Assembly (NCBI RefSeq): GCF_019931675.1
Contig: NZ_CP082922.1
Span: 1,875,001-1,939,000, forward strand
DNA: 64,000 nucleotides
Direction of reading: 5' to 3'
Source of the DNA: Nocardioides rotundus
GTDB taxonomy: Bacteria > Actinomycetota > Actinomycetes > Propionibacteriales > Nocardioidaceae
Shown: in pieces, positions 9,644 to 21,906 of the stretch
How positions within the stretch are numbered: position 1 is the stretch's first letter
Layout of the letters: every line of letters begins with the position of its first letter
The notes under the pieces: model-generated
Told to the model about the DNA's origin: nothing
Seen by the model: the letters and a program-made list of their open reading frames with translations, nothing else
Database searches by the model: none
Made by a program: the position numbers and the translations under genes

Positions 9644-10594
9644 GTGTCCGCGTCCTCCCCAGCCGTCCAGGTCGACGGCCTGGTGATGCGGTACGGCGAC
9701 AAGGTGGCGGTCGACGAGCTGTCCCTGACGGTGGAGCGCGAGAGCATCACCGCGGTCCTCGGGCCCAACGGCGCCGGCAAGACGACCACCCTGGAGACGT
9801 GCGAGGGATACCGCCGCCCGCAGCGCGGCACGGTGCGGGTGCTGGGCCTGGACCCGGTCGCGGACCGGCGCCGCCTCCTCCCCCGCATCGGCGTGATGCT
9901 GCAGGCCGGCGGGGCCTGGTCCGGCGTCCGGGCCACCGAGATGCTCGACCACGTGGCGGGCCTGCACGCACACCCGCTCGACGTCTCCATGCTGGTCGAC
10001 CGACTCGGGCTCGAGGACTGCGGACGGACGCCGTACCGTCGTCTCTCCGGCGGCCAGCAGCAGCGGCTCGGCCTGGCGATGGCGCTGGTCGGCCGCCCCG
10101 AGCTGGTCTTCGTCGACGAGCCGACCGCGGGGATGGACCCGCATGCGCGGCGGACCACGTGGGAGCTGCTGGAGGAGCTGCGGCACGACGGCGTCACCGT
10201 GGTCCTGACGACCCACCACATGGACGAGGCCGAGCGGCTGGCGGACCGGATCCACATCATCGACCACGGCCGGCTGATCGCCTCGGGCACGCCCGCCGAG
10301 CTCACCCGCAGCGGTGTGCCGGGCTCGGCGCCCGCGGCCACCATCCGGCTGGTGGTGACCGAGCCGTTCCCGGCCGGCGCCCCGCAGTCCCTGGCCGCCG
10401 AGCTCGGCCCCGACGTCACGGTCGCCCAGATCGACGAGGTGAGCCTGCTCGTGACCGGTCCCGCCGACGCCACGACCCTGTCCACGGTCTCGCGCTGGTG
10501 CGAGCGGCACGGCGTGCTGCCGGAGTCGCTGGCCCTGGGGCAGCGCACCCTCGAGGACGTCTTCCTCGAGCTGACCGGGCGGGGACTGGGCTGA
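9644..10594 (+). CDS. ABC exporter ATP-binding subunit
   Basis: A 316-residue ATPase of the DrrA/CcmA-like ABC-2 class. It shows Walker A GPNGAGKTT, signature LSGGQQQRLGLA, Walker B LVFVDEPTAGMD and the switch histidine in TTHHMDEAE. It starts at GTG 9644 and its stop shares one base with the permease start. The pair precedes ctaA, a gene order also found near suf and cta genes in other actinobacteria, so a link to respiratory assembly is possible. That link is inference; the substrate is unknown. Confidence 0.93.
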   Translation: MSASSPAVQVDGLVMRYGDKVAVDELSLTVERESITAVLGPNGAGKTTTLETCEGYRRPQRGTVRVLGLDPVADRRRLLPRIGVMLQAGGAWSGVRATEMLDHVAGLHAHPLDVSMLVDRLGLEDCGRTPYRRLSGGQQQRLGLAMALVGRPELVFVDEPTAGMDPHARRTTWELLEELRHDGVTVVLTTHHMDEAERLADRIHIIDHGRLIASGTPAELTRSGVPGSAPAATIRLVVTEPFPAGAPQSLAAELGPDVTVAQIDEVSLLVTGPADATTLSTVSRWCERHGVLPESLALGQRTLEDVFLELTGRGLG

Positions 10595-11358
10595 TGGCCG
10601 GCACCTTCACGCCGCAGCCCGGCAGCGCGCCCCTGGCCCGCCAGGTGCTGAGCCAGGCGCGGATGGAGTCGCGGCTGATGCTGCGCAACGGGGAGCAGCT
10701 GCTGCTCGCCGTGGTGATCCCGGTCATCGTCCTGGTCGGCGGGGTCCTCGCCGGCCGGCACGTCGGCCTGGACTTCGGCCGCCCCCTCGTCGACGTGCTC
10801 ACGCCCGGCGTTCTGGCCCTGGCGGTGATGTCCACGTCGTTCACCTCGCTGGCGATCGCCACCGGCTTCGAGCGCAGGTACGGCGTGCTCAAGCGGCTCG
10901 GCAGCTCGCCGCTCCCCCGCCACGGCCTCCTCCTCGGCAAGGTCGGGGCGCTGCTCCTGGTCGAGCTGATCCAGATCGTGGTCGTGGGCGCCCTCGGGCT
11001 GCTGCTCGGGTGGGACCCGGCGGGCGGCTGGGCGGCGGCCCTGCTCACCGTCGTGCTGGGGACGGCGGCGTTCGCCTCCCTCGGGCTGCTGGTCGCCGGC
11101 GTCCTGCGGGCGGAGGCGACGCTGGCCGCCGCCAACCTGGTCTACCTGCTGCTGATGGCCGGCGGCGGGGTCGTGCTGCCGACGTCGTCGTACGGCGTCG
11201 CCGAGGGGCTGCTGCGGCTGCTGCCGTCCGGCGCCCTGGGCGACGGGCTGCGAGCCGCCCTGGTGGACGGCACCATGGACGGCACGGCGCTGCTGGTGCT
11301 GACCGTGTGGGCCGTCGCCGGGTCCCTGGCCGCCTCGAGATGGTTCCGATGGGAGTAG
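10594..11358 (+). CDS. ABC-2 type transporter permease
   Basis: This 254-residue membrane protein begins at the ATG at 10594, overlapping the ATPase stop by one base. Five to six hydrophobic segments are visible, for example LLLAVVIPVIVLVGGVLAG, VGALLLVELIQIVVVGALGL and VLTVWAVAGSLAASRW. Length and topology match ABC-2 permeases that pair with CcmA/DrrA-like ATPases. The longer open frame upstream is the ATPase gene in another frame. Its 3' end overlaps the ctaA start by 10 bases. Confidence 0.9.
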   Translation: MAGTFTPQPGSAPLARQVLSQARMESRLMLRNGEQLLLAVVIPVIVLVGGVLAGRHVGLDFGRPLVDVLTPGVLALAVMSTSFTSLAIATGFERRYGVLKRLGSSPLPRHGLLLGKVGALLLVELIQIVVVGALGLLLGWDPAGGWAAALLTVVLGTAAFASLGLLVAGVLRAEATLAAANLVYLLLMAGGGVVLPTSSYGVAEGLLRLLPSGALGDGLRAALVDGTMDGTALLVLTVWAVAGSLAASRWFRWE

Positions 11359-12314
11359 CCACCGTGTGGGAGATGGTGACCGAGCGGCTGCGGCCGCTGG
11401 CGCGCTGGCTGTGGCCGCTGGCGGTGGCGAACCTGGTGGCCAACATCGGGATCGTCGTGACCGGCGCGGCCGTGCGGTTGACCGGGTCGGGGCTCGGCTG
11501 CCCGGAGTGGCCCAAGTGCGACGAGACGTCGTACACCACCCACGGCGAGCTCGGCATCAACGGAGCCATCGAGTTCGGCAACCGGCTGCTGACCTTCGTC
11601 CTGGTGGCCGTCGCCATCGCCACCCTCCTCGCGGCGATCGGGTCACGCCACCGCCGGGCGACCTGGCTGGCCTTCCTCGTCTGCCTCTACGTTCCGTTCC
11701 AGGCGGTCGTGGGCGGGATCACCGTGCTCACCGAGCTCAACCCGTGGGTGGTGGCCTTCCACTTCCTGGCCTCCATGCTCATCATCATGTTCGCGGTCGC
11801 GCTGCTGGACGAGCTGCGCAGCCCCGACCGGCCGCGCGCGCCGCGACCGCACCGGATGCTGGCGTTCGGCACGTTCGGCGTGGGCTGGGTGGTGCTCTGG
11901 CTGGGCACCGTGGTGACCGGCGCCGGCCCGCACTCCGGTGATGAGAACTCCGTGCGCAACGGTCTGGACCCCGCGGTGGTCTCCCAGGTGCATGCGGTCG
12001 CGGTCTACGTCCTGGTGGCACTCACCGTGGCGCTGCTCGTGGTGGCCCGGCGCTCCGGCGACCTCTGGCTGGCCCGGGTCACCGGGCTGGTCCTGCTGAT
12101 CGAGATCGCCCAGGGGGTCCTGGGCTGGACCCAGTACTTCCTGGGCCTGCCGATCGCCCTGGTGGCGCTGCACATGCTGGGGGCCGCCCTGCTGGCCGCC
12201 GGCCTCGCCCGGATCGCCCTGGCGGTCCTCCCCCACCACGCGCCGCTCGAGGCGGACGCCTCGGCCGAGCCGCAGGCCAGCCCGGCCACCCGCCTCAGCC
12301 GACCGGGCAGTTGA
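11349..12314 (+). CDS. ctaA: CtaA (COX15-like) heme A synthase
   Basis: CtaA oxidises the C8 methyl of heme O to give heme A for aa3-type cytochrome oxidase. The 321-residue membrane protein has about eight helices and the family histidines in VAFHFLASML, SQVHAVAVYV and VALHMLGAAL. The first external loop has the paired cysteines GCPEWPKC, as in Bacillus-type CtaA. The ATG at 11349 overlaps the permease gene; GTG 11364 or ATG 11373 are alternatives. The stop codon lies inside the first unit of a 31-bp repeat array, so the last residues (RPGS) are repeat-encoded. Confidence 0.93.
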   Translation: MGVATVWEMVTERLRPLARWLWPLAVANLVANIGIVVTGAAVRLTGSGLGCPEWPKCDETSYTTHGELGINGAIEFGNRLLTFVLVAVAIATLLAAIGSRHRRATWLAFLVCLYVPFQAVVGGITVLTELNPWVVAFHFLASMLIIMFAVALLDELRSPDRPRAPRPHRMLAFGTFGVGWVVLWLGTVVTGAGPHSGDENSVRNGLDPAVVSQVHAVAVYVLVALTVALLVVARRSGDLWLARVTGLVLLIEIAQGVLGWTQYFLGLPIALVALHMLGAALLAAGLARIALAVLPHHAPLEADASAEPQASPATRLSRPGS

Positions 12315-12390
12315 TGCACCCACATCCCGCCGACCGGGCATTTCATGCACCCATATCCCGCCGACCGGGCAGTTGATGCACGCAAACCCG
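12299..12390 (+). repeat. 31-bp tandem repeat, array 1 (3 units, after ctaA)
   Basis: Units at 12299-12329, 12330-12360 and a 30-base last unit at 12361-12390. Each contains ACCGGGCA, a variable 5-base stretch, then TGCA, and ends in CCCG. The TGA of ctaA lies inside unit 1. The variable stretches are GTTGA, TTTCA and GTTGA. There are no spacers between units. The array reads in the same orientation as ctaA. Confidence 0.9.
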
Positions 12391-12410
12391 TCCAGGGGCG
12401 GACGAACGGC

Positions 12411-12437
12411 GGGGCCCGGGCTCTGCGCCCGGGCCCC
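12411..12437. terminator. Strong GC hairpin between convergent ctaA and ctaB
   Basis: A perfect 11-bp inverted repeat, GGGGCCCGGGC and GCCCGGGCCCC, with the 5-base loop TCTGC. There is no clear T-tract on either side. It lies 97 bases after the ctaA stop and about 145 bases beyond the ctaB stop, so it may end transcripts from either strand. Confidence 0.7.
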
Positions 12438-12450
12438 GTCGGAGGTAAGG

Positions 12451-12492
12451 ACGGCGGTTCACCCACACCCCCGTGAACAGGTTCACCGCCGT
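12451..12492. repeat. Nested inverted repeat in the ctaA/ctaB convergent region
   Basis: Outer arms are ACGGCGG and CCGCCGT; inner arms are GTTCAC and GTGAAC around a 10-base loop. The octamer GGTTCACC occurs twice. It is probably a second structured terminator or an mRNA 3' end element. The stretch from here to the ctaB stop at 12582 shows nothing else. Confidence 0.5.
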
Positions 12493-12581
12493 GACTTGGA
12501 CAGACGTGCCCGGCGCCGGAAAGGTTGCGTCACCCGGAGAGATTTCTGAATCTTTCTTCGCGGGGTCTCGCGAGCGGGTGC

Positions 12582-13553
12582 TCAGCCGCCGATGAGCGGG
12601 TCCAGCGCGACCGCCACGAAGAGCAGCGCGAGGTAGAGGTTGGAGATGTGGAACAGCTGCATCGGCTGGATGCCGGCCAGGGAGTCGGTGCTCCGGGCCC
12701 GTGCCCACATCCGCTGCGCGGCGACCAGGAACACCGCGCCGAGCACGGCGGCCGCGACCGGGTAGAACCAGGAGGTGCCGGCCACCGGCCAGAGGGCCAG
12801 CGAGGTCGCCACGGTGGCGAGCGCGTAGAGGAAGGACTGGCGCCCGACCTCCACCGCCGGCTTCACGACCGGCAGCATGGGCACATCCACCTGGGCGTAG
12901 TCCTCGCGGTAGCGCAGCGCCAGCGCCCAGGTGTGCGGCGGGGTCCAGAAGAAGACCACCAGGAAGAGCACGACCGGGGTCCAGGCCAGCTCGCCGGTGA
13001 CGGCGGTCCAGCCGATGAGGGCCGGGAAGCAGCCCGCGATGCCGCCCCACACGATGTTCTGCGTCGTGCGCCGCTTGAGCAGCATCGTGTAGACGAAGAG
13101 GTAGAACGCCTCGGCCGCCAGCGCCAGCATCGCCGACAGCGGGTTCACCCACAGCCAGAGCACGACGGTCGCCAAGACGCCCAGCACCAGGCCGAACACC
13201 AGCGCGGAGACCGGGGAGACGACGTGCCGGGGCAGCGCCCGGCGGCGGGTACGGCGCATCTGCTCGTCGATGTCCCGGTCATAGACGCAGTTCAGCGTCG
13301 AGGCCGACCCGGCCGAGAGCGTCCCGCCCACGACCGTGGCCGCGACCAGGCCCAGCGACGGGATCCCGCGCTCGGCGAAGAACATCACCGGGACGGTGGT
13401 GAGCAGCAGCAGCTCGATGACCCGCGGCTTGGTGAGGCCGACGTACGCCGCGACCACGTCGCGCACCCGCGGACGCGGTCCACGGGAGCCACGAGCCGAC
13501 CGTCCGGTGCGATCCGACGCGACATCGGACGTCGCATGGCCGACATAGGTCAC
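12582..13553 (-). CDS. ctaB: CtaB protoheme IX farnesyltransferase (heme O synthase)
   Basis: CtaB adds a farnesyl group to heme B, giving the heme O used by CtaA. The 323-residue UbiA-family membrane protein has the prenyl-diphosphate motif NCVYDRDIDEQMRRTRRR near residue 90, followed by RALP. A second conserved loop is WTPPHTWALALRYREDYAQ. About eight or nine hydrophobic helices follow a polar 35-residue N-terminus. It starts with GTG at 13553. It is convergent with ctaA and divergent from tkt. Confidence 0.95.
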   Translation of the reverse strand: MTYVGHATSDVASDRTGRSARGSRGPRPRVRDVVAAYVGLTKPRVIELLLLTTVPVMFFAERGIPSLGLVAATVVGGTLSAGSASTLNCVYDRDIDEQMRRTRRRALPRHVVSPVSALVFGLVLGVLATVVLWLWVNPLSAMLALAAEAFYLFVYTMLLKRRTTQNIVWGGIAGCFPALIGWTAVTGELAWTPVVLFLVVFFWTPPHTWALALRYREDYAQVDVPMLPVVKPAVEVGRQSFLYALATVATSLALWPVAGTSWFYPVAAAVLGAVFLVAAQRMWARARSTDSLAGIQPMQLFHISNLYLALLFVAVALDPLIGG

Positions 13554-13619
13554 GGGTGATCAGGCCTCGGGAAGTCAGTGGTCAGAACGGGTGGACCGGT
13601 GGCACCCGGTCGGGTGTCG

Positions 13620-13625
13620 AGTCTA
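13620..13625 (-). promoter_or_regulatory. -10 hexamer TAGACT, candidate ctaB promoter
   Basis: On the minus strand TAGACT lies 66 bases before the ctaB GTG in the 158-base divergent gap to tkt. It is assigned by pattern and position only. Confidence 0.4.
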
Positions 13626-13639
13626 GCCCCACGCGTGAG

Positions 13640-13645
13640 TAGGCT
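13640..13645 (+). promoter_or_regulatory. -10 hexamer TAGGCT, candidate promoter of the tkt operon
   Basis: TAGGCT lies 66 bases before the tkt GTG on the plus strand, back to back with the ctaB hexamer 14 bases away. It is a candidate start for the whole tkt-tal-pgi-zwf-opcA-pgl operon. Confidence 0.4.
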
Positions 13646-13711
13646 CGGCCGTGGAGCCCCATTGTCCGCGGGCGGGATCTCCGCCCGAGTGCACGAGCGA
13701 AAGGCAGCAGC

Positions 13712-15829
<2,118 letters not shown>

Positions 15830-15881
15830 CCTGCGGGCCCGGCTTCCGACGTACCCACCCCACTCACGGAAGGAACTCAGC

Positions 15882-16988
15882 ATGACTGACCGTCTTCAGG
15901 AACTGTCCGAGGCAGGGGTGTCGATCTGGCTCGACGACCTCTCCCGCGAGCGGCTCGAGACCGGCAACCTGTCGGATCTGGTCAACGAGGACTCGGTGGT
16001 CGGCGTGACCACGAACCCCTCGATCTTCGCCGCGGCGCTCTCCGACGGGGAGCGGTACGACGAGCAGGTGCGCGAGCTGGCGGCCGGCGGCGCCGACGTG
16101 GACGAGGCGATCTTCGTGATCACCACCACCGACGTCCGCAACGCCTGCGACGTGCTGCGCCCGGTCTACGACGCCACGAACGGCGTCGACGGGCGGGTCT
16201 CCATCGAGGTCGCCCCGGGGCTGGCGTTCGACACCGAGGGCACCAGCGCCTCGGCGCAGGAGCTGTGGAAGACCGTCGACCGGCCCAACCTGTTCATCAA
16301 GATCCCGGGCACGCCCGAGGGCTGGCCGGCGATCACCGAGACCATCGGCCGCGGCATCGACGTCAACGTGACGCTGATCTTCGGTCTCGAGCAGTACCGC
16401 AACGTGATGGAGGCCTACGTCGCCGGGCTGGAGAAGGCCCAGGAAGCGGGTCTGGACCTCTCCGACATCCACTCGGTCGCGTCGTTCTTCGTCTCCCGGG
16501 TTGACACCGAGATCGACAAGCGGCTCGAGGAGTCCGGCGCGGACAAGTCCCTGTTCGGCCGGGCCGGCATCGCCAACGCGCGGCTGGCCTACAAGGCCTA
16601 CGAGGAGTTCTTCAGCGGGCCCCGCTGGGAGAAGCTCGCCGCGGCGGGAGCCAACAAGCAGCGTCCGCTGTGGGCCTCCACCGGCGTGAAGAACCCCGAC
16701 TACAAGGACACGATGTACGTCGTGGACCTGGTCGTGCCGAACACGGTGAACACCATGCCGGAGAAGACCCTGGAGGCGGTCAAGGACCACGGGGACGTCG
16801 AGGGCGACCAGGTCACCACGAACTACGACGACGCCGAGGCCACGATGGGCTCGCTCGCCGAGGCCGGCATCGACTACGACGACGTCATCCGGGTGCTCAT
16901 CCAGGAGGGCGTGGACAAGTTCGTGGCCTCGTGGGACGAGCTCGTCGGCAGTGTCCAGGAGCAGTTGGACAAGGCGGGCAGGGAGTGA
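15882..16988 (+). CDS. tal: Transaldolase
   Basis: Transaldolase transfers the dihydroxyacetone unit between sugar phosphates in the non-oxidative pentose phosphate pathway. The 368-residue protein has [13 protein letters not shown], the Schiff-base lysine region [12 protein letters not shown] and [18 protein letters not shown]. It is the longer actinobacterial form. GGAAGG lies about 8 bases before the ATG at 15882. Its stop overlaps the pgi GTG by 4 bases. Confidence 0.97.
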   Translation: MTDRLQELSEAGVSIWLDDLSRERLETGNLSDLVNEDSVVGVTTNPSIFAAALSDGERYDEQVRELAAGGADVDEAIFVITTTDVRNACDVLRPVYDATNGVDGRVSIEVAPGLAFDTEGTSASAQELWKTVDRPNLFIKIPGTPEGWPAITETIGRGIDVNVTLIFGLEQYRNVMEAYVAGLEKAQEAGLDLSDIHSVASFFVSRVDTEIDKRLEESGADKSLFGRAGIANARLAYKAYEEFFSGPRWEKLAAAGANKQRPLWASTGVKNPDYKDTMYVVDLVVPNTVNTMPEKTLEAVKDHGDVEGDQVTTNYDDAEATMGSLAEAGIDYDDVIRVLIQEGVDKFVASWDELVGSVQEQLDKAGRE

Positions 16989-18655
16989 CCGACCTGCCGG
17001 CACCGGTCGACCCGACGTCGACCGGTGCCTGGGCACGCCTGCGCGAGCTGGCGGACGCGCTCGAGCCCGACCTGCGGGGCTGGTTCGCCGCGGACCCCGG
17101 CCGGGCCGAGCGCCTCGCCTTCACCGCCGCGGACCTGCGGGTCGACCTGTCCAAGGGCCTGCTCACCGACGAGATCCTGCAGACGCTGCTCGAGCTCGCC
17201 GACGAGGTCGGGCTGGAGAGCCGGCGCGACGCGATGTTCCGGGGCGAGCACATCAACGTCACCGAGGACCGGGCCGTGCTGCACACGGCGCTGCGCCTGC
17301 CCGCCGAGGCCACCTTGGAGGTGGACGGGCAGGACGTGGTGAAGGACGTCCATGAGGTCCTCCAGCGCGTCTACCGGTTCGCCGACCAGGTCCGTTCGGG
17401 CGAGTGGACCGGGATCACCGGGCAGCGGATCGAGACGGTCGTCAACATCGGCATCGGCGGGTCCGACCTGGGCCCGGTCATGGCCTACGAGGCCCTAGCG
17501 CCCTACCGGCAGCCCGGCCTGGAGTGCCGGTTCATCAGCAACATCGACCCCACCGACGCGGCGGTCACGCTGGAGGGCCTGGACCCGGCCACCACCCTGT
17601 TCATCGTCTCCAGCAAGACCTTCGGGACCCTGGAGACCCTGACCAACGCGCGGCTGTGCCGCGCCTGGCTGCTCGAGGGTCTGCGCACCGCGGGGGCGCT
17701 CGAGGGGCACGACGACGCCGAGGCGGTCGCCCGGCACTTCGTCGCGGTCTCCACCGCCCTGGACAAGGTCGCCGACTTCGGCATCGACCCCGAGAACGCC
17801 TTCGGCTTCTGGGACTGGGTCGGCGGCCGCTACTCGATGGACTCCGCGATCGGCACCTCGCTCGCGGTGGCGATCGGGCCGGAGCGGTTCGCCGAGATGC
17901 TGGCCGGCTTCCACGCGATGGACGAGCACTTCCGCAGCACCCCGGCCGAGCAGAACGTGCCGATCCTGATGGGGCTGCTCAACGTCTGGTACACCAACTT
18001 CCTGGACGCCCAGACCCACGCCGTACTCCCCTATGCACAGTTGCTGCACCGGTTCCCGGCCTACCTCCAGCAGCTGACCATGGAGTCCAACGGCAAGGGG
18101 GTCCGGTGGGACGGGACCCCGGTGACGACCGACACCGGCGAGGTCTGGTGGGGCGAGCCCGGCACCAACGGGCAGCACGCCTTCTATCAGCTGATCCACC
18201 AGGGCACCCGGGTGATCCCGGCCGACTTCATCGCGTTCGCGGAGCCGGCGTACCCCCTGCGCGACGGCGCCACCGACGTGCACGAGCTGTTCCTGGCCAA
18301 CTTCGTGGCCCAGACCCGGGCGCTCGCGTTCGGCAAGACCGCCGAGGAGGTGCGGGAGGAGGGCACCGCCGAGGAGCTGGTGCCCGCGCGGGTCTTCACC
18401 GGGAACCGCCCGACCGCCTCGCTGCTGGCGCCGGCGCTCACGCCCTCGGTGCTGGGGCAGCTGATCGCGCTCTATGAGCACATCACCTTCACCCAGGGGG
18501 CGGTCTGGGGGATCGACAGCTTCGACCAGTGGGGCGTGGAGCTGGGCAAGCAGCTCGCCCAGGAGATCGCTCCCCTGCTGGCCGGAGGCGACACCAGTGA
18601 TCAGGACTCGTCCACCCGGGCCCTGATCGACTACTACCGGAGGCATCGTCGGTGA
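16985..18655 (+). CDS. pgi: Glucose-6-phosphate isomerase
   Basis: It interconverts glucose 6-phosphate and fructose 6-phosphate, feeding zwf directly downstream. The 556-residue protein has [51 protein letters not shown] and [10 protein letters not shown]. The start is GTG 16985 within GTGA, overlapping the tal stop; the much longer frame upstream is tal out of frame. Its placement between tal and zwf joins glycolysis and the pentose pathway in one operon. Confidence 0.97.
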   Translation: MTDLPAPVDPTSTGAWARLRELADALEPDLRGWFAADPGRAERLAFTAADLRVDLSKGLLTDEILQTLLELADEVGLESRRDAMFRGEHINVTEDRAVLHTALRLPAEATLEVDGQDVVKDVHEVLQRVYRFADQVRSGEWTGITGQRIETVVNIGIGGSDLGPVMAYEALAPYRQPGLECRFISNIDPTDAAVTLEGLDPATTLFIVSSKTFGTLETLTNARLCRAWLLEGLRTAGALEGHDDAEAVARHFVAVSTALDKVADFGIDPENAFGFWDWVGGRYSMDSAIGTSLAVAIGPERFAEMLAGFHAMDEHFRSTPAEQNVPILMGLLNVWYTNFLDAQTHAVLPYAQLLHRFPAYLQQLTMESNGKGVRWDGTPVTTDTGEVWWGEPGTNGQHAFYQLIHQGTRVIPADFIAFAEPAYPLRDGATDVHELFLANFVAQTRALAFGKTAEEVREEGTAEELVPARVFTGNRPTASLLAPALTPSVLGQLIALYEHITFTQGAVWGIDSFDQWGVELGKQLAQEIAPLLAGGDTSDQDSSTRALIDYYRRHRR

Positions 18656-20172
18656 CCTACCAGAACCCGCTGCGCGACGAGCAGGACCGGCGGCTGCCGC
18701 GCATCGCCGGGCCCGCGACGCTGGTGATCTTCGGCGTCACTGGCGACCTGGCCCGCAAGAAGCTGATGCCGGCCGTCTACGACCTGGCCAACCGCGGTCT
18801 GCTGCCGCCGGGCTTCTCGCTGGTCGGCTACGCCCGGCGCGACTGGGCCAGCCAGGACTTCGCCCAGATCGTCGAGGAGTCGGTGAAGCAGTACGCCCGC
18901 ACCGAGTTCCGCCAGGAGGTGTGGGACCAGCTCAACGAGGGCTTCCGGTTCGTGCCCGGCGACTTCTCCGACGACCAGGCATTCGACCACCTGCGCCGGA
19001 CCCTGGAGGAGCTGGACCAGCAGCGCGGCACGCGCGGCAACCACGCCTACTACCTGTCCATCCCGCCGAAGTTCTTCGGCGAGGTGATCGGCCAGCTCAA
19101 GGAGCACGGGCTGACCGACCAGGACCGCGGCTGGAAGCGCGTGGTCGTGGAGAAGCCCTTCGGGCACGACCTGGAGTCCGCGCGCGAGCTGAACGCGATC
19201 GTCTCCGAGGTCTTCCCGCCCGAGGCGGTGTTCCGGATCGACCACTACCTCGGCAAGGAGACGGTGCAGAACATCCTGGCGCTGCGCTTCGCCAACAACC
19301 TCTTCGAACCGGTCTGGAACTCCAACTACGTCGACCACGTGCAGATCACCATGGCCGAGGACATCGGCATCGGTGGCCGTGCCGGCTACTACGACGGCAT
19401 CGGCGCCGCGCGCGACGTGATCCAGAACCACCTGCTGCAGCTGCTGGCGCTGGTCGGCATGGAGGAGCCGCTGGCCTTCGACGCCCACCAGCTGCGGCGG
19501 GAGAAGCAGAAGGTGCTGGCTCAGGTGCGGGTGCCGGACCGGATCGCCCGGGCGACGGCGCGTGGGCAGTACGCACCCGGCTGGGCCGGCGGGGAGAAGG
19601 TGAACGGCTACCTCCAGGAGGAGGACATCCCGGCCACCTCCACCACGGAGACCTATGCGGCGATCAAGCTGACCGTGGACAACCGCCGGTGGGCCGGGGT
19701 GCCGTTCTATCTGCGGACCGGCAAGCGGCTGGGCCGACGGGTGACCGAGGTCGCGGTCGTGTTCAAGCGGGCGCCGTACCTCCCCTTCAGCGAGCAGGCC
19801 GTCGAGGACCTGACCCAGAACGCGCTGGTCATCCGGATCCAGCCCGACGAGGGCGTGACCATCCGCTTCGGCGCGAAGGTGCCGAGCACCGAGATGGAGA
19901 TCCGGGACGTCAACATGGACTTCGCGTACGGCGGCGCCTTCACCGAGGCGTCCCCGGAGGCCTACGAGCGGCTGATCCTCGACATGCTGCTGGGCGACCC
20001 GCCGCTGTTCCCGCAGCAGGAGGAGGTCGACCTGTCGTGGAAGATCCTCGATCCGATCCTCGACTACTGGGACAAGCACGGGAAGCCGGAGCAGTACGAG
20101 TCCGGGACGTGGGGGCCGCAGTCCGCCGACGACATGCTGGCCCGTGACGGACGCACGTGGAGGCGACCATGA
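18652..20172 (+). CDS. zwf: Glucose-6-phosphate 1-dehydrogenase
   Basis: It oxidises glucose 6-phosphate to 6-phosphogluconolactone with NADP. The 506-residue protein has the nucleotide-binding [15 protein letters not shown] near residue 30 and the catalytic signature [13 protein letters not shown] near residue 200. The GTG start overlaps the pgi stop by 4 bases. In actinobacteria this enzyme needs OpcA for activity, and opcA follows with another 4-base overlap. Confidence 0.98.
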   Translation: MTYQNPLRDEQDRRLPRIAGPATLVIFGVTGDLARKKLMPAVYDLANRGLLPPGFSLVGYARRDWASQDFAQIVEESVKQYARTEFRQEVWDQLNEGFRFVPGDFSDDQAFDHLRRTLEELDQQRGTRGNHAYYLSIPPKFFGEVIGQLKEHGLTDQDRGWKRVVVEKPFGHDLESARELNAIVSEVFPPEAVFRIDHYLGKETVQNILALRFANNLFEPVWNSNYVDHVQITMAEDIGIGGRAGYYDGIGAARDVIQNHLLQLLALVGMEEPLAFDAHQLRREKQKVLAQVRVPDRIARATARGQYAPGWAGGEKVNGYLQEEDIPATSTTETYAAIKLTVDNRRWAGVPFYLRTGKRLGRRVTEVAVVFKRAPYLPFSEQAVEDLTQNALVIRIQPDEGVTIRFGAKVPSTEMEIRDVNMDFAYGGAFTEASPEAYERLILDMLLGDPPLFPQQEEVDLSWKILDPILDYWDKHGKPEQYESGTWGPQSADDMLARDGRTWRRP

Positions 20173-21185
20173 GCCAGCTGGTGGACACCAACGCGTCGCA
20201 GATCGCGGCGGAGTTCGTGCGCGAGCGGCGGCGAGCCGGCTCGCCCACGATGGGCATGGTGATGACGTTGGTCATCGTCATGACCGAGGAGGACGCCGAG
20301 GAGTCGCTGCGCGCGGCCCGGCTCGCCTCGCACGAGCATCCCGGGCGGGTGCTGGCGGTCATCATCGGCTCCGGTCGCGGCCGCGGCCGGATCGTCGCCG
20401 ACGTGGAGGTCGGGGTCCGCGCCTGGACCGGCGAGATCGCCCAGATCCGGCTGTCCGGCGAGGTGACCAAGCACGCCGCGTCCGTCGTACTCCCCCTGCT
20501 GCTGCCGGACTCCCCCGTCGTCGTGTGGTGGCCCGGCCGTGCCCCGGCCGACCCGGCCAGGGACCCGATCGGCCAGCTCGGCCAGCGCCGGATCACCGAC
20601 GCGGCCGCCCTGCCTCGTGGCCAGAAGAAGGCGCTGCTCGAGCAGTGCGCGAACTATGCGCCGGGCACGACCGACCTGGCCTGGACCCGGGTGACCCCCT
20701 GGCGGGCGCTGCTTGCGGCGTCGCTGGACCAGCACCACGTGAAGGTCACCTCGGCGGTCGTGGCCGCGGAGCGGGTGAGCCCGTCGGCGGACCTGCTCTC
20801 GGCGTGGCTCGCCGAGGCACTCAACATCTCCGTCACCCGCGAGGTCTCCGACGGGCCCGGCATCACCGAGGTGACGCTGAACTCCAAGGAGGGGCCGATC
20901 AGCATCAGTCGGTACGACGGCCTCCTCGGGACGCTCAGCACCCCGGGCCAGCCGGACCGGCCGGTCGCCCTGAAGCGGCGCAGCCTGCCCGAGCTGCTGG
21001 CCGAGGAGATGCGGCACCTGGACGAGGACGACGTCTACGCCGCCGTCACGCGGTATCTGGTCCGCAACGACGGCAAGACCGAGAAGCCGGCCAAGAAGGC
21101 CCCCGCGAAGAGGTCGGCTGCCAAGAAGGCTCCCGCGAAGAAGGCCCCGGCGAAGAGGTCGGCTGCGAGGAAGGCGTCGCGATGA
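20169..21185 (+). CDS. opcA: OpcA, glucose-6-phosphate dehydrogenase assembly protein
   Basis: OpcA is needed for G6PDH assembly or activity in actinobacteria. The 338-residue protein is read from the ATG at 20169, which overlaps the zwf stop; an ATG 12 bases earlier is possible but less well placed. The OpcA core ends near residue 300. The last 35 residues are a lysine/alanine/proline tail with repeated AKKAPAK-type units. Tails like this resemble histone H1-type nucleic-acid-binding tails and are not essential to the family. UvrA in this window carries a similar one. Confidence 0.95.
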   Translation: MSQLVDTNASQIAAEFVRERRRAGSPTMGMVMTLVIVMTEEDAEESLRAARLASHEHPGRVLAVIIGSGRGRGRIVADVEVGVRAWTGEIAQIRLSGEVTKHAASVVLPLLLPDSPVVVWWPGRAPADPARDPIGQLGQRRITDAAALPRGQKKALLEQCANYAPGTTDLAWTRVTPWRALLAASLDQHHVKVTSAVVAAERVSPSADLLSAWLAEALNISVTREVSDGPGITEVTLNSKEGPISISRYDGLLGTLSTPGQPDRPVALKRRSLPELLAEEMRHLDEDDVYAAVTRYLVRNDGKTEKPAKKAPAKRSAAKKAPAKKAPAKRSAARKASR

Positions 21186-21904
21186 GCGTTCGGGTGCACG
21201 AGTCCAGCGAGAGCCTGGCGACCACGGTCGCGACCGAGCTGCTGGCCCGACTCGCGGCCGCCCAGGAGGCCGGCGAGACACCGCAGATCGGCCTCACCGG
21301 CGGCACCATCGCCGACCAGCTGCACCGCGAGGTGGCCCGGCTCGCTCCGGCGTCGTCGGTGGACTGGTCGCGCGTCGTGGTCTGGTGGGGCGACGAGCGG
21401 TTCGTGGACTCCTCGTCCTCGGACCGCAACGCCGTCCAGGCCCGCGAAGCGTTCCTGTCCCAGGTCGGGGTCGACCCGGCCAACGTGCACGAGATCCCGT
21501 CGGCCTCCGAGGTTGCGACCGCCGAGGAGGCCGCCGAGGCCTACTCCGCGACGCTCCGCGAGCACGGCGCGGGCAGCTTCACCGTGCTGATGCTCGGCAT
21601 CGGCCCGGACGCCCACATCGCCTCGCTGTTCCCGCACTTCCCACAGCTGGAGGTCGAAGACGAGATCGCGGTCGCGGTGCACGACTCCCCCAAGCCGCCG
21701 CCCGACCGGGTGACCCTGACCTTCCCGGCGCTGAACCGGGCCGACGAGGTGTGGTTCCTGGCCGCGGGCGAGGGCAAGGCCGACGCCGTCGCCGCCGCCC
21801 TCGCGCCCACGGGCGCCGTACCCGACACCCCGGCGCGGGGCATCGCGCCCACCGGCACGGTCACCTGGCACCTGGACCGCGCCGCCGCCTCCGCCCTCCC
21901 CTGA
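21182..21904 (+). CDS. pgl: 6-phosphogluconolactonase
   Basis: It hydrolyses 6-phosphogluconolactone, the product of Zwf. The 240-residue DevB-type protein has GLTGGTIADQLH, WWGDERFVDSSSSDRN and the family motif region LGIGPDAHIASLFPHFP. In most homologues the last is GPDGHIASLFP; here Ala replaces the second Gly while the catalytic His remains. It overlaps opcA by 4 bases and ends the operon. A 31-bp repeat array begins 3 bases after its stop. Confidence 0.95.
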   Translation: MSVRVHESSESLATTVATELLARLAAAQEAGETPQIGLTGGTIADQLHREVARLAPASSVDWSRVVVWWGDERFVDSSSSDRNAVQAREAFLSQVGVDPANVHEIPSASEVATAEEAAEAYSATLREHGAGSFTVLMLGIGPDAHIASLFPHFPQLEVEDEIAVAVHDSPKPPPDRVTLTFPALNRADEVWFLAAGEGKADAVAAALAPTGAVPDTPARGIAPTGTVTWHLDRAAASALP

Positions 21905-21906
21905 CC

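Noticed and set aside
6242..10510. A minus-strand open frame of over 1400 codons opposite the EEP, molybdopterin and ABC genes
   Set aside because: It is a GC-rich shadow of three well-supported plus-strand genes and has no recognisable domain.
12299..12390. The 31-bp arrays as CRISPR repeats
   Set aside because: Units join directly with no spacers of their own; only a 5-base stretch varies, and no cas genes are present.
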